A stretch of DNA of 64,000 bases from positions 27,290-91,289 of the forward strand of contig JAPLFD010000009.1 in the NCBI GenBank assembly GCA_026390835.1, in the 5' to 3' direction. Shown piece after piece: positions 46,125 through 54,072 of this stretch. The DNA comes from Sphingobacteriales bacterium (GTDB lineage: Bacteria > Bacteroidota > Bacteroidia > Sphingobacteriales > Sphingobacteriaceae). Position 1 is the stretch's first letter. Every line of letters begins with the position of its first letter. A program made the translations under genes and the position numbers. A model generated the notes under the pieces. The model was given only the letters and a program-made list of their open reading frames with translations, had not been told where the DNA came from and did not search any database.

Positions 46125-47041
46125 TGAGTAGCTGGAGAATTGTTTTTATGGGTACGCCCGATTTTGCTGTAGAATCGCTAAAGGCATTGCTACATGCAGG
46201 CTACAACGTAGTAGGTGTAGTTACCGCCCCCGATAAGCCTGCCGGTAGGGGGCAAAAACTGAGCGAATCGGCAGTAAAACAATATGCTCAAGAGCAAGGT
46301 TTGCCCATATTGCAACCATTAAAATTAAAAGATCCCGAATTTATTGCCCAATTAAGTGCATTAAAACCCGATTTACAGGTCGTGGTAGCCTTCCGCATGT
46401 TACCCGAAACGGTATGGAATCTGCCTCCGCAAGGAACCGTAAACGTACACGGCTCCTTACTCCCCAATTACAGAGGAGCTGCCCCCATTAATTGGGCCAT
46501 TTTAAATGGAGAAAAAGAAACTGGCGTTAGCACCTTTAAATTACAACACGAAATAGATACGGGCGATATTCTCTTGCAAGAGAAAATGCCCATTGGCCCG
46601 AACGAACCGGCCGGCGAACTACACGATCGCATGAAAGTAGTAGGTGCACAACTCTTGGTTAAAACGCTTCAAGAATTAGCCAATGGTACGCTTAGTGCTA
46701 GTCCTCAACAGCTAAATGCCAATACCAAACACGCACCAAAATTATTTAAAACCGATTGCGAAATAGATTGGAATAATACTGCGGAACAGATTCACAACCA
46801 GATTCGAGGTTTAAGTCCATACCCTACTGCTTTTACGGTTTTAGGTGATAAAACGCTTAAAATATTTAGTGCGGAGATAGAACCGGGCAAGCCCGAAATT
46901 CCTGCCGGAACTTTCAGCACCGACCACAAAAGCTATCTAAAATTTGCAGCAACAGACGGGTATCTATCGTTGAAAGAAGTGCAGTTAGAAGGCAAGAAAA
47001 AAATGGAAATTGACGAATTTCTTAGGGGTATTCGCTTATAA
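46124..47041 (+). CDS. fmt: Methionyl-tRNA formyltransferase
   Basis: 305 residues. Fmt adds a formyl group from 10-formyl-THF to initiator Met-tRNA. Seen: N-terminal FMGTPDFAVESL, the GRGQKL loop, the catalytic NVHGSLLPNYRGAAPINWAI region (N107, H109) and HEIDTGDIL with the catalytic Asp. The start is one base inside the namZ-like stop (TGATG), so the two are coupled. It ends six bases into the convergent class IV aminotransferase gene. Confidence 0.97.
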   Translation: MSSWRIVFMGTPDFAVESLKALLHAGYNVVGVVTAPDKPAGRGQKLSESAVKQYAQEQGLPILQPLKLKDPEFIAQLSALKPDLQVVVAFRMLPETVWNLPPQGTVNVHGSLLPNYRGAAPINWAILNGEKETGVSTFKLQHEIDTGDILLQEKMPIGPNEPAGELHDRMKVVGAQLLVKTLQELANGTLSASPQQLNANTKHAPKLFKTDCEIDWNNTAEQIHNQIRGLSPYPTAFTVLGDKTLKIFSAEIEPGKPEIPAGTFSTDHKSYLKFAATDGYLSLKEVQLEGKKKMEIDEFLRGIRL

Positions 47042-47875
47042 TTTAGCCAACTCTTCGCTTAAAAATTTAGAAACGCTGTTGAAATAACGCTTGTTATCGT
47101 AACCCAATACCCACTGAATACCTTTGCTGGCATTGGTTAAAAACACCTCATCTGCTTGCGCTAAAATGGCCGGATTTAATTGTGCTTCGAGCACTTCGAA
47201 ACCATGTTTCTTAGCCAAGCCAATAACTACTTGTCGCATTACGCCTGCAATACAGCCCTCTTGCAAAGAAGGCGTATAAATTTTTTTATCGTACACTACA
47301 AAAACATTACTGCTATTGGCTTCACACAAAAATCCTGCTTGATTGAGAATAAATACTTCATCTAAACGCTGTTGACTTTTATAAATACCCGCCAACACAT
47401 ATACCAAGGCATTGCCCGATTTAATAGCAGATAATACTCCCGTTGGCTTTGTTACCTCCGAAAACACTTCCACCAACAAACCTTTCGCATTCAGTTCATA
47501 GTTTGGCGTATCGCTATTTGCAACTTCTAAAACCCAACCCATTTGGTTGGTTTCTGGTGCATACAAACCTTGGCCATCACGGTATGCGGTTAATCGAGCA
47601 CGAACATGGGGTCCGAGCTTATTTCTTCGGGCCAAATCTTGTACTTTATCTTGTAAAAAAGCAGCATCTACTTGCGTATAGCCTTCCATTTTGAGTATTT
47701 TCATACCTCTTCGCAACCTATCGGCATGCAATTCAGCAAACTTGAGTACACCGTTTACCATACGCATCGATTCAAACAAACTATCTCCATATCGCCATGC
47801 ACGGTGTGTAGAAGCAAATATGGGATGTGTGGTTGGCACCAACTCATTATTAAGATAGATAAACTGCGTACTCAT
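47036..47875 (-). CDS. Class IV aminotransferase (BCAT/ADC-lyase-like)
   Basis: 279 residues, PLP fold type IV. Seen: the RYGDSLFESMRM-type N-terminal motif (HRAWRYGDSLFE), the PLP lysine in AIKSGNALVYVLA, and EANSSNVFVV. The group includes branched-chain aminotransferases, D-amino-acid aminotransferases and 4-amino-4-deoxychorismate lyase (PabC). The first signature and the presence of a pabB gene at 58 kb make PabC a reasonable guess, but it cannot be separated from a branched-chain aminotransferase here. It lies nine bases after the RluD-like gene. Confidence 0.78.
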   Translation of the reverse strand: MSTQFIYLNNELVPTTHPIFASTHRAWRYGDSLFESMRMVNGVLKFAELHADRLRRGMKILKMEGYTQVDAAFLQDKVQDLARRNKLGPHVRARLTAYRDGQGLYAPETNQMGWVLEVANSDTPNYELNAKGLLVEVFSEVTKPTGVLSAIKSGNALVYVLAGIYKSQQRLDEVFILNQAGFLCEANSSNVFVVYDKKIYTPSLQEGCIAGVMRQVVIGLAKKHGFEVLEAQLNPAILAQADEVFLTNASKGIQWVLGYDNKRYFNSVSKFLSEELAKL

Positions 47876-47884
47876 GCTATTTAA

Positions 47885-48922
47885 TTATACAGATTGATTA
47901 TAGTGAATATAATGTCTCCACTTCGCTAAAACCGCAGTAAAGTCTGCAGGCAATTCCGTTTCAAAATGAATAAACTCTTTGGTACCCGGATGAATAAAGC
48001 CCAAACTTTTAGCGTGTAAAGCCTGCCGAGGAATGATGTCAAAACAGTTTTGTACAAACTGCTTGTATTTTGCATTCACCGTACCTTTTAAAATTCGATC
48101 GCCCCCATAGCTTGCATCGCTAAACAACGGATGACCAATATGTTGCATATGAGCTCTAATTTGATGCGTACGCCCTGTTTCTAATTGACACTCTATAAGC
48201 GTAACGTAACCAAAACGCTCCAAAACTTTATAATGTGTTACCGACCATTTACCCTTCGTTTCATCGGCATAAATATCCATCGTTCGTCTATCTTTTACAC
48301 TGCGGCCAATGTATCCGGTAACAGTACCATCTTCGGAAACATCGCCCCAAACCAAGGCAATGTATTTACGTGCAATGCTATGATCAAAAAACTGACGAGC
48401 CAACTGGGTTAAGGAGGCCTCATTTTTACTGATAAGCAATAATCCGGAAGTATCTTTATCTATACGGTGTACTAAGCCAGGCCTACCCTCATTACCGGGC
48501 AACTGTGGCAATTGCTTTATATGAAACGCCAAAGCATTAACCAATGTTCCGGTATAATTGTTAAAGCCAGGATGTACCACCATACCGGCAGGTTTGTTAA
48601 CGAGAATCACATCATCGTCTTCGTATAAAATATCTAATGGAATATCTTCTGGGTACACCTCTGTATCTCGAGGTGGATGTGGCAATACCACCGAAATAAC
48701 ATCAAATGGCTTTACTTTATAACTTGACTTAATTGCTTTATCGTTTACTAGAACGTTACCCGCTTCAATGGCATTTTGTATACGGTTTCTAGTGGCATTT
48801 TCGATGCGATGCATTAAGAATTTATCAATGCGCAACAAAGATTGGCCTTTATCTACCACCAATCGGAGGTGTTCGTACAAATCCTGTTCGTCTTGTTCTA
48901 CTGCATCGAGCAATTCATCCAT
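47885..48922 (-). CDS. RluA/RluD-family pseudouridine synthase
   Basis: 345 residues from ATG 48922 (the in-frame TTG two codons upstream is inside the promoter box). It isomerises uridine to pseudouridine in rRNA. Seen: an N-terminal S4 domain (about 28-80, RIDKFLMHR..), the catalytic RIDKDTSGLLL with D155, and the C-terminal ETGRTHQIRAHMQHIGHPLFSD. RluD is the likely subgroup because of the S4 domain and length, but RluA/C are alternatives. A TATTTTTG box ends three bases before ATG. Upstream of the aminotransferase on the same strand. Confidence 0.93.
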   Translation of the reverse strand: MDELLDAVEQDEQDLYEHLRLVVDKGQSLLRIDKFLMHRIENATRNRIQNAIEAGNVLVNDKAIKSSYKVKPFDVISVVLPHPPRDTEVYPEDIPLDILYEDDDVILVNKPAGMVVHPGFNNYTGTLVNALAFHIKQLPQLPGNEGRPGLVHRIDKDTSGLLLISKNEASLTQLARQFFDHSIARKYIALVWGDVSEDGTVTGYIGRSVKDRRTMDIYADETKGKWSVTHYKVLERFGYVTLIECQLETGRTHQIRAHMQHIGHPLFSDASYGGDRILKGTVNAKYKQFVQNCFDIIPRQALHAKSLGFIHPGTKEFIHFETELPADFTAVLAKWRHYIHYNQSV

Positions 48923-48925
48923 GTC

Positions 48926-48933
48926 CAAAAATA
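48926..48933 (-). promoter_or_regulatory. -7 box TATTTTTG directly before pseudouridine synthase
   Basis: Exact TAnnTTTG on the minus strand, three bases before the ATG at 48922. Leaderless geometry; also excludes the TTG at 48928. Confidence 0.65.
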
Positions 48934-49072
48934 AGGCTATTTCTGATTGGGAACGAAAAGATTGGCATAATAGTTGACATCACATTATACGAACAGGCGC
49001 TAAAAATATTTAAAATCGATGCGTTATAGTTCAAAAACTGTAAATTTAAATACAAACCAACCCAATTCAATT

Positions 49073-50125
49073 ATGAAAACAACCCTATTTTCTAAAAAAG
49101 GCATTGTATTAACAATGTTATTTTCAGCGCTTTGCATACAAGGTTTTGCACAGTCTGACATTGAAGGATTATTTAAATCGAGCCAATCCGATGCTCAGAA
49201 ACTCATCCAAGCATACATGAACCCTTTCTTTAAAGGAATGGGCACTGGCCTGAATTCGGGTTGGAACAATACTGCTGCTAGTAAAAAATTGGGCCGCTTT
49301 GAGCTACGTTTTGGCCTATCCGGAGCAATGATTCCGGAAAAAGATAAGACTTTTGACGTGACAAAATTGGGTTTATCTAGCAATTTAGAACCAAGCAATC
49401 CGGCTCTGGTACTTAGCCCCACCATTGGGGGTGAAAAAACAGCAGGACCATCTATGAATATAAAAAATGGGGGTTCTATAGTGGGGACATTTATAATGCC
49501 TCAGGGTGCAAAACTACCTTTTGTGCCGGCACCACAATTACAAGCTAGCATTGGCCTGATTAAAGGGCTAGAACTTACCTTACGTACTATGCCAACCATT
49601 AAACTTGGTGACAATGCAGGTTCAGTTGGTATGACTGGAGCTGGATTAAAAATGAATCTAGTGCGCATGTTGGCCGGTAAAAAAGCCGACAAAGTACTAC
49701 CATTCGATCTAGCTGCTGCAATTGGCTATACCAAGTTTAGTTACAACCTGCCCTTAGATGTACAAACTAGCAATAGTACCTACACCGATCAAATGCTAAA
49801 AGCTAAATTCACTGGAGTAAACGTAGAAGCAATTATCTCTAAAAAATTAGCCTTCTTTACTCCTTTTGCAAGCATTGGTTACCAAAGTGCTAAAACAACT
49901 ATAGATTTAAAAGGTACTTTTCCTTTTGAAACCGGTGCACAGGGCGCTAATGATCAATATACGACAATTGTAGATCCTATTGCCATTTCTCAGAAAGATA
50001 TCAGTGGGCTGCGTACCAATCTCGGATTTCAACTACACTTAGCTTTTTTACGTGTGTACGGATCATACAGCATGGGCACCTACAATTCGTTTAATGCAGG
50101 TCTAGGACTTGGTATTGGCAAATAA
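49073..50125 (+). CDS. DUF6588-like exported protein
   Basis: 350 residues from ATG 49073 (the in-frame upstream ATG at 49019 lacks a signal). A signal peptide (about 1-27, ending GFAQ) precedes a beta-rich protein with repeated aromatic-glycine strands and a final strand YNSFNAGLGLGIGK typical of outer-membrane barrel ends. I think it matches the DUF6588 family of Bacteroidota, but the name is from memory; function unknown. It is monocistronic, ended by a UUCG hairpin. A sigma-54-like sequence upstream was examined and rejected (one key base differs). Confidence 0.65.
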   Translation: MKTTLFSKKGIVLTMLFSALCIQGFAQSDIEGLFKSSQSDAQKLIQAYMNPFFKGMGTGLNSGWNNTAASKKLGRFELRFGLSGAMIPEKDKTFDVTKLGLSSNLEPSNPALVLSPTIGGEKTAGPSMNIKNGGSIVGTFIMPQGAKLPFVPAPQLQASIGLIKGLELTLRTMPTIKLGDNAGSVGMTGAGLKMNLVRMLAGKKADKVLPFDLAAAIGYTKFSYNLPLDVQTSNSTYTDQMLKAKFTGVNVEAIISKKLAFFTPFASIGYQSAKTTIDLKGTFPFETGAQGANDQYTTIVDPIAISQKDISGLRTNLGFQLHLAFLRVYGSYSMGTYNSFNAGLGLGIGK

Positions 50126-50152
50126 GCCGTTCTCAACTACTAACATTTTTTT

Positions 50153-50178
50153 GGAAAGCTCTCTTCGGGGGGCTTTCC
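50153..50178 (+). terminator. UUCG-tetraloop terminator-like hairpin
   Basis: GGAAAGCTCTC and GGGGGCTTTCC pair as an 11-base stem (two G-T pairs) around a TTCG tetraloop. It lies 27 bases after the DUF6588 stop but has no T run downstream; the next gene's promoter box starts one base later. It may terminate the upstream RNA or stabilise its 3' end. Confidence 0.7.
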
Positions 50179-50179
50179 G

Positions 50180-50187
50180 TATGTTTG
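50180..50187 (+). promoter_or_regulatory. -7 box TATGTTTG before desulfhydrase gene
   Basis: Exact TAnnTTTG, five bases before the ATG at 50193. The earlier in-frame ATG at 50181 lies inside this box. Confidence 0.65.
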
Positions 50188-50192
50188 TACCT

Positions 50193-51134
50193 ATGCAACT
50201 ACACTTGCCAAGCCCTATTCAACAATTAGTAGAGCCATTGTATGAAAAAATGGGTGTGCAAGTATTTGTAAAACGAGAAGATTTAATTCATCCACAAATT
50301 TCGGGAAATAAGTGGCGAAAACTTAAATACACCCTTCAGAAAGCAGCCGAAAAAGGAAAGCAGCATATAGTTACTTTTGGTGGAGCATATTCTAATCATG
50401 TGTTGGCCACGGCTGTAGCTGCACATGCACTAGGTTTACAAGCCAGTGCCATTATACGAGGTGAAGATCAACATAACGAAGTACTCAACTATTGCAAATC
50501 GGTGGGTATAAAACTTCATTTTGTTGATCGATTAAATTATACAGATAAAGATGAATGTTTAGCCCGTTTGTTTAAAGGCAATACCGAAATTTTTGTCATA
50601 CCCGAAGGGGGTGCTTCACCCGAAGGGGTGCAGGGCTGCGAAGAGATATTAGCCGAAAACACCGAAATTTTTGATCATATTTTTTGTGCCGCTGGTACGG
50701 GTACTACGGCTTCGGGCTTATATTCCTACATACAAAAAAATAAATTAAATACCATACTACATGTTGTTCCGGTACTAAAAAACGGTGATTTTATACATAA
50801 TGAAATGGCCAAGTATATTTCCATTAAGGAGCAATTGGAATTGCATACAAGCTACCACTTTGGCGGCTATGGGAAAAGCACAACCGAACTTCTCCGTTTT
50901 ATTATACGTTTTTACCATAGGCATCAGGTATTGCTCGACCAAGTTTATACCGCTAAATTGGTTTTTGGCTTGCACGATCTGATTGGTAATGGGTATTTTA
51001 CTCGAGGTAGTCAGATTTTATGGCTGCATACGGGCGGGCTCACTGGCTTACACGGCGTTAAAACAGATCTAGAGCAGATTGATCCTAATTTCACCGAAGT
51101 ATTCAGTAAAAATGATCCACTTCAATTTAAGTAA
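50193..51134 (+). CDS. PLP enzyme, ACC deaminase/D-cysteine desulfhydrase family
   Basis: 313 residues from ATG 50193, supported by the promoter box placement. It is a fold II PLP enzyme. Seen: KREDLIHPQISGNKWRKLKY with PLP lysine K40, FGGAYSNH, and the glycine-rich PEGGASPEGVQG and GTGTTASG phosphate loops. It could use D-cysteine, releasing H2S, or 1-aminocyclopropane-1-carboxylate. The two activities cannot be told apart from sequence alone. Monocistronic. Confidence 0.85.
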   Translation: MQLHLPSPIQQLVEPLYEKMGVQVFVKREDLIHPQISGNKWRKLKYTLQKAAEKGKQHIVTFGGAYSNHVLATAVAAHALGLQASAIIRGEDQHNEVLNYCKSVGIKLHFVDRLNYTDKDECLARLFKGNTEIFVIPEGGASPEGVQGCEEILAENTEIFDHIFCAAGTGTTASGLYSYIQKNKLNTILHVVPVLKNGDFIHNEMAKYISIKEQLELHTSYHFGGYGKSTTELLRFIIRFYHRHQVLLDQVYTAKLVFGLHDLIGNGYFTRGSQILWLHTGGLTGLHGVKTDLEQIDPNFTEVFSKNDPLQFK

Positions 51135-51223
51135 TTTATTTAGCCAGCCATAAAATCATATAATATACGTTAGTAGTATAAATAATTAGGCCAAAAAGAG
51201 CAAGATTACAATTTCTTTTTTGG

Positions 51224-51231
51224 TAAATTTG
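51224..51231 (+). promoter_or_regulatory. -7 box TAAATTTG before lysine transaminase gene
   Basis: Exact TAnnTTTG, 21 bases before the ATG at 51253, which excludes the upstream TTG at 51220. Confidence 0.55.
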
Positions 51232-51252
51232 AGTATACCTCAACTACCTATT

Positions 51253-52584
51253 ATGTATAAATTAAACATAGATCCAACCGAGGTTCACCAAACCTTAGGC
51301 AAACACATCTTAGCTGATGGCTTTGACTTAACCTTTGATTTAGAAAAAAGTAAAGGCGTATACATTTACGATGCCAAAAACGAGAAAAAGCTATTGGACT
51401 TTTTCACCTGCTTTGCATCGGTACCGCTCGGATACAACCATCCAAAAATGTTGGAAGACGAGGTATTTAAAGAAAATTTACTTTTAGCTGCATTAACCAA
51501 CCCCTCAAATTCGGATGTATACACCACGCAGTATGCACAATTTGTAGATACTTTTTCGAGAGTAGGTATACCCGAGTATTTACCGCATGCGTTTTTTGTG
51601 GCCGGTGGTGGCTTGGCTATCGAAAATGCAATTAAAACAGCTATGGATTGGAAGGTGCAAAAAAACTTTCAAAAAGGCTATAAAGAAGAACGGGGCTTTC
51701 AGGTTTTACATTTCGAACATGCTTTTCACGGTAGAACGGGATATACACTAAGTCTAACCAATACGCATCCCGATAAAACAAAGTGGTTTGCCAAATTCAA
51801 TTGGCCCAGGGTAAGCACCCCTAAAATTGAATTTCCGCTAACGACGAATAATTTAGAGGACCTGAAAAAAAGAGAAGCCCTATCTATTTCACAAATAAAA
51901 AAGGCCTTTGCAGACAATAAAGACGATATATGCGCCATCATCATAGAACCTATACAATCGGAAGGTGGCGATAACCATTTACGAAAAGAGTTTTTTGAAC
52001 AATTGCGAATTATTGCAGATGAAGAAGAAGCTTTACTTATTTACGATGAGGTACAAACGGGCGTAGGCCTTAGCGGTAAATTTTGGTGCCACGAACATTT
52101 TGGCGAAAATGCCCGACCCGATATTTTAGCCTTTGGCAAAAAAATGCAGGTATGCGGAATTTTAGCTAGTAAACGGGTAGATGAAATTGAGCAAAATGTG
52201 TTTACAACCGCTTCTCGTATAAACTCTACTTGGGGTGGGAATTTGGTAGATATGGTACGGGCTAGCAAGATTATGGAAATTATTGAAGAAGATAAACTCG
52301 TAGAAAAGGCGGCAACTACAGGAGAATATTTACAAACTAAACTTCTTACCATCGCAGATAAATATTCTATAATACGCAATGTAAGAGGTAAAGGTCTAAT
52401 TGTAGCTTTCGACTTTCCGGATAAAAACACCCGAGATCATTTTATTAAAAAAGGGCTAGAAAAAAACGTAATGTTTTTGGGATGTGGGAATCAAAGCATA
52501 CGCTTTAGACCAGCACTAATCATGGAGAAAGCAGATTTAGATCTTGGTTTAAACGTGCTAGAAGATGTAGTTAAAACGCTCTAG
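51253..52584 (+). CDS. lat: L-lysine 6-transaminase
   Basis: 443 residues from ATG 51253. Class III aminotransferase fold with PLP lysine K296 in LAFGKKMQV and the YDEVQTG motif (D265). The N-terminal VHQTLGKHILADGFDL...DLEKSKGVYIYD matches the lysine 6-transaminases of Bacteroidota from memory. It moves the epsilon amino group of lysine to 2-oxoglutarate, forming 2-aminoadipate semialdehyde. No dehydrogenase for that product is next to it. Monocistronic, stop two bases from the convergent bshB1. Confidence 0.85.
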   Translation: MYKLNIDPTEVHQTLGKHILADGFDLTFDLEKSKGVYIYDAKNEKKLLDFFTCFASVPLGYNHPKMLEDEVFKENLLLAALTNPSNSDVYTTQYAQFVDTFSRVGIPEYLPHAFFVAGGGLAIENAIKTAMDWKVQKNFQKGYKEERGFQVLHFEHAFHGRTGYTLSLTNTHPDKTKWFAKFNWPRVSTPKIEFPLTTNNLEDLKKREALSISQIKKAFADNKDDICAIIIEPIQSEGGDNHLRKEFFEQLRIIADEEEALLIYDEVQTGVGLSGKFWCHEHFGENARPDILAFGKKMQVCGILASKRVDEIEQNVFTTASRINSTWGGNLVDMVRASKIMEIIEEDKLVEKAATTGEYLQTKLLTIADKYSIIRNVRGKGLIVAFDFPDKNTRDHFIKKGLEKNVMFLGCGNQSIRFRPALIMEKADLDLGLNVLEDVVKTL

Positions 52585-52586
52585 AC

Positions 52587-53303
52587 TTATTTTAAATCGA
52601 ATAAAGAAGCTACACCCAAAATTTTGTTAGAGGTGAAGCCTTCGGCGTAACTGCATGGTATTGACCTACCAAATTCTCTGGCACGAGCCTCTACTCCAGC
52701 TAAAAAATCGGATGAAGAAATATAGGTTGCTGGCTCTTGCAATTCGGGGTTAAAAAACTGGGTTTTATAGGCTTTTATAGCGGCTACTTTTTGTTCCCAA
52801 AACGGAGTTATATCAATTAAAATATCGGGTTTAATATATCTATCTTGAATGTAATGTAGCAGTAAATTAGGGCGCCAAGCCTCCTGATCTATACCGGTTT
52901 CACTTGTTTTTATTTTAGACAAGCCAGCCAAAAAAACTGCGTCTGTTGCTAAAGCAGCAGCCCTACCATGATCTGGGTGGCGATCATCTATCGCATTAGC
53001 TAACACAATTTGCGGACGGTATTTACGAATGATTTCAATAAGTTGAAGTTGATGCACTTCATCGTTTACAAAAAAACCATCCCGCATTCCTAAATTTTTT
53101 CGCACATGAACGCCTAAAATTGCGCTGGCATCGGCTGCTTCTACCTTACGTGTTTCTTTACTGCCTCTACTACCTAACTCACCGGCAGTTAAATCAACAA
53201 TACCTACTTTTTTACCTTCGGCAATATATCTTAAAATGGTTCCAGAACAGCCGAGTTCAGCATCATCTGGGTGTACGGCAAATACGAGTATATCTAATTT
53301 CAT
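52587..53303 (-). CDS. bshB1: Bacillithiol biosynthesis deacetylase BshB1
   Basis: 238 residues of the LmbE-like family. Metal motif HPDDAE (11-16) and HPDHGRAA (about 108-115) are intact, with the conserved TAGELGSRGS and NLGMRDGF segments that typify BshB. It removes the acetyl group from GlcNAc-malate in bacillithiol synthesis. BshA and BshC are not in the window, so the pathway is inferred. It may provide the thiol used by peroxidases such as the GPx near 42.3 kb. Confidence 0.92.
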   Translation of the reverse strand: MKLDILVFAVHPDDAELGCSGTILRYIAEGKKVGIVDLTAGELGSRGSKETRKVEAADASAILGVHVRKNLGMRDGFFVNDEVHQLQLIEIIRKYRPQIVLANAIDDRHPDHGRAAALATDAVFLAGLSKIKTSETGIDQEAWRPNLLLHYIQDRYIKPDILIDITPFWEQKVAAIKAYKTQFFNPELQEPATYISSSDFLAGVEARAREFGRSIPCSYAEGFTSNKILGVASLFDLK

Positions 53304-53341
53304 TAAATAGCGTTTAATTACGAAAACCAGTGACCAAAGCC

Positions 53342-53956
53342 TTACATACTTTGGTAATAATAGGGTGATGATTGTATAATACTTTCAATATCGCGGTCTT
53401 CTTGTGCATCATAGCGGTTTTTTAAATTATTACCAAAAACCCTGGCTAAAGATTGGTATAAAAAAGCGGTAAATCCACCTTTCATCTCCTTTAAAATATC
53501 AAAGCTACTCGTGTTCAATTCCCTATCTATCAGCTTAATTAAAATACCACCTTGCGTAATGGTCAGTTCTTTAATTTCTCTATTAAACATATCTTTAACT
53601 TCTTTTTCGAAGGCTTTTTGTAAAATTCGCTGTTCCTTTTTATTGTTAGTTCTAGACAATTCGGTTTGTAATTGTGCATACCTAGACCGTGCATACATGG
53701 CATAAGGCAGCACCTTTAGCACATTAAAGCGCAATCTGTTATAGGCTACTTGTTGCTCAGCACTACGCCAAATTCGGCTGTCCACAATTTTCACTTCAGG
53801 CAAAGCAAGCCACGGAATAAGTTCATTATCCACTAGGGTTAAGGCCACCCGAATGGTATCGTTTTTACCTTTTACAAAAGGGTCGTGCGGCTGCTGTGCC
53901 CTTGCTGTAAGGGCAAAAAATGTACAAAAAAGAACTAAAAGCTTGAAAAATTTCAT
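53342..53956 (-). CDS. DUF4294 exported protein
   Basis: 204 residues from ATG 53956; the frame continues upstream to 54016, but the promoter box at 53969 lies between them. A signal peptide (about 1-20, ending ARAQ) is seen. The rest is the DUF4294 family: helical with YNRLRFNVLKVLPYAMYARSRYAQL, a basic ELTITQGGILIKLIDRELN core and DIESII near the C-terminus. Function unknown. Divergent from relA/spoT with about 115 bases between starts. Confidence 0.85.
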   Translation of the reverse strand: MKFFKLLVLFCTFFALTARAQQPHDPFVKGKNDTIRVALTLVDNELIPWLALPEVKIVDSRIWRSAEQQVAYNRLRFNVLKVLPYAMYARSRYAQLQTELSRTNNKKEQRILQKAFEKEVKDMFNREIKELTITQGGILIKLIDRELNTSSFDILKEMKGGFTAFLYQSLARVFGNNLKNRYDAQEDRDIESIIQSSPYYYQSM

Positions 53957-53968
53957 AAATTTAGCAAA

Positions 53969-53976
53969 CAAAGTTA
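53969..53976 (-). promoter_or_regulatory. -7 box TAACTTTG before DUF4294 gene
   Basis: Exact TAnnTTTG on the minus strand, 12 bases before the ATG at 53956. Supports that start. Confidence 0.6.
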
Positions 53977-54072
53977 CGGCTATTTTTAAATATATAGCAT
54001 TGGCATTATCTAGCAAAAATCAGACCAAATTTAATCTATTCGCTAGCTTTTGCACTAGCTAATTTACGCATT

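Noticed and set aside
48961-48977. Sigma-54-like TTGGCATAATAGTTGAC before the DUF6588-like gene
   Set aside because: Spacing is right but the -12 GC is GA, one of the near-invariant positions; the start codon is about 95 bases away.
52041-52430. 129-codon minus-strand open frame
   Set aside because: Lies inside lat on the other strand; no motif and composition of a shadow.
53999-54020. Second sigma-54-like TTGGCAT...TAGCA near relA/spoT
   Set aside because: The GG-to-GC gap is nine rather than ten bases.
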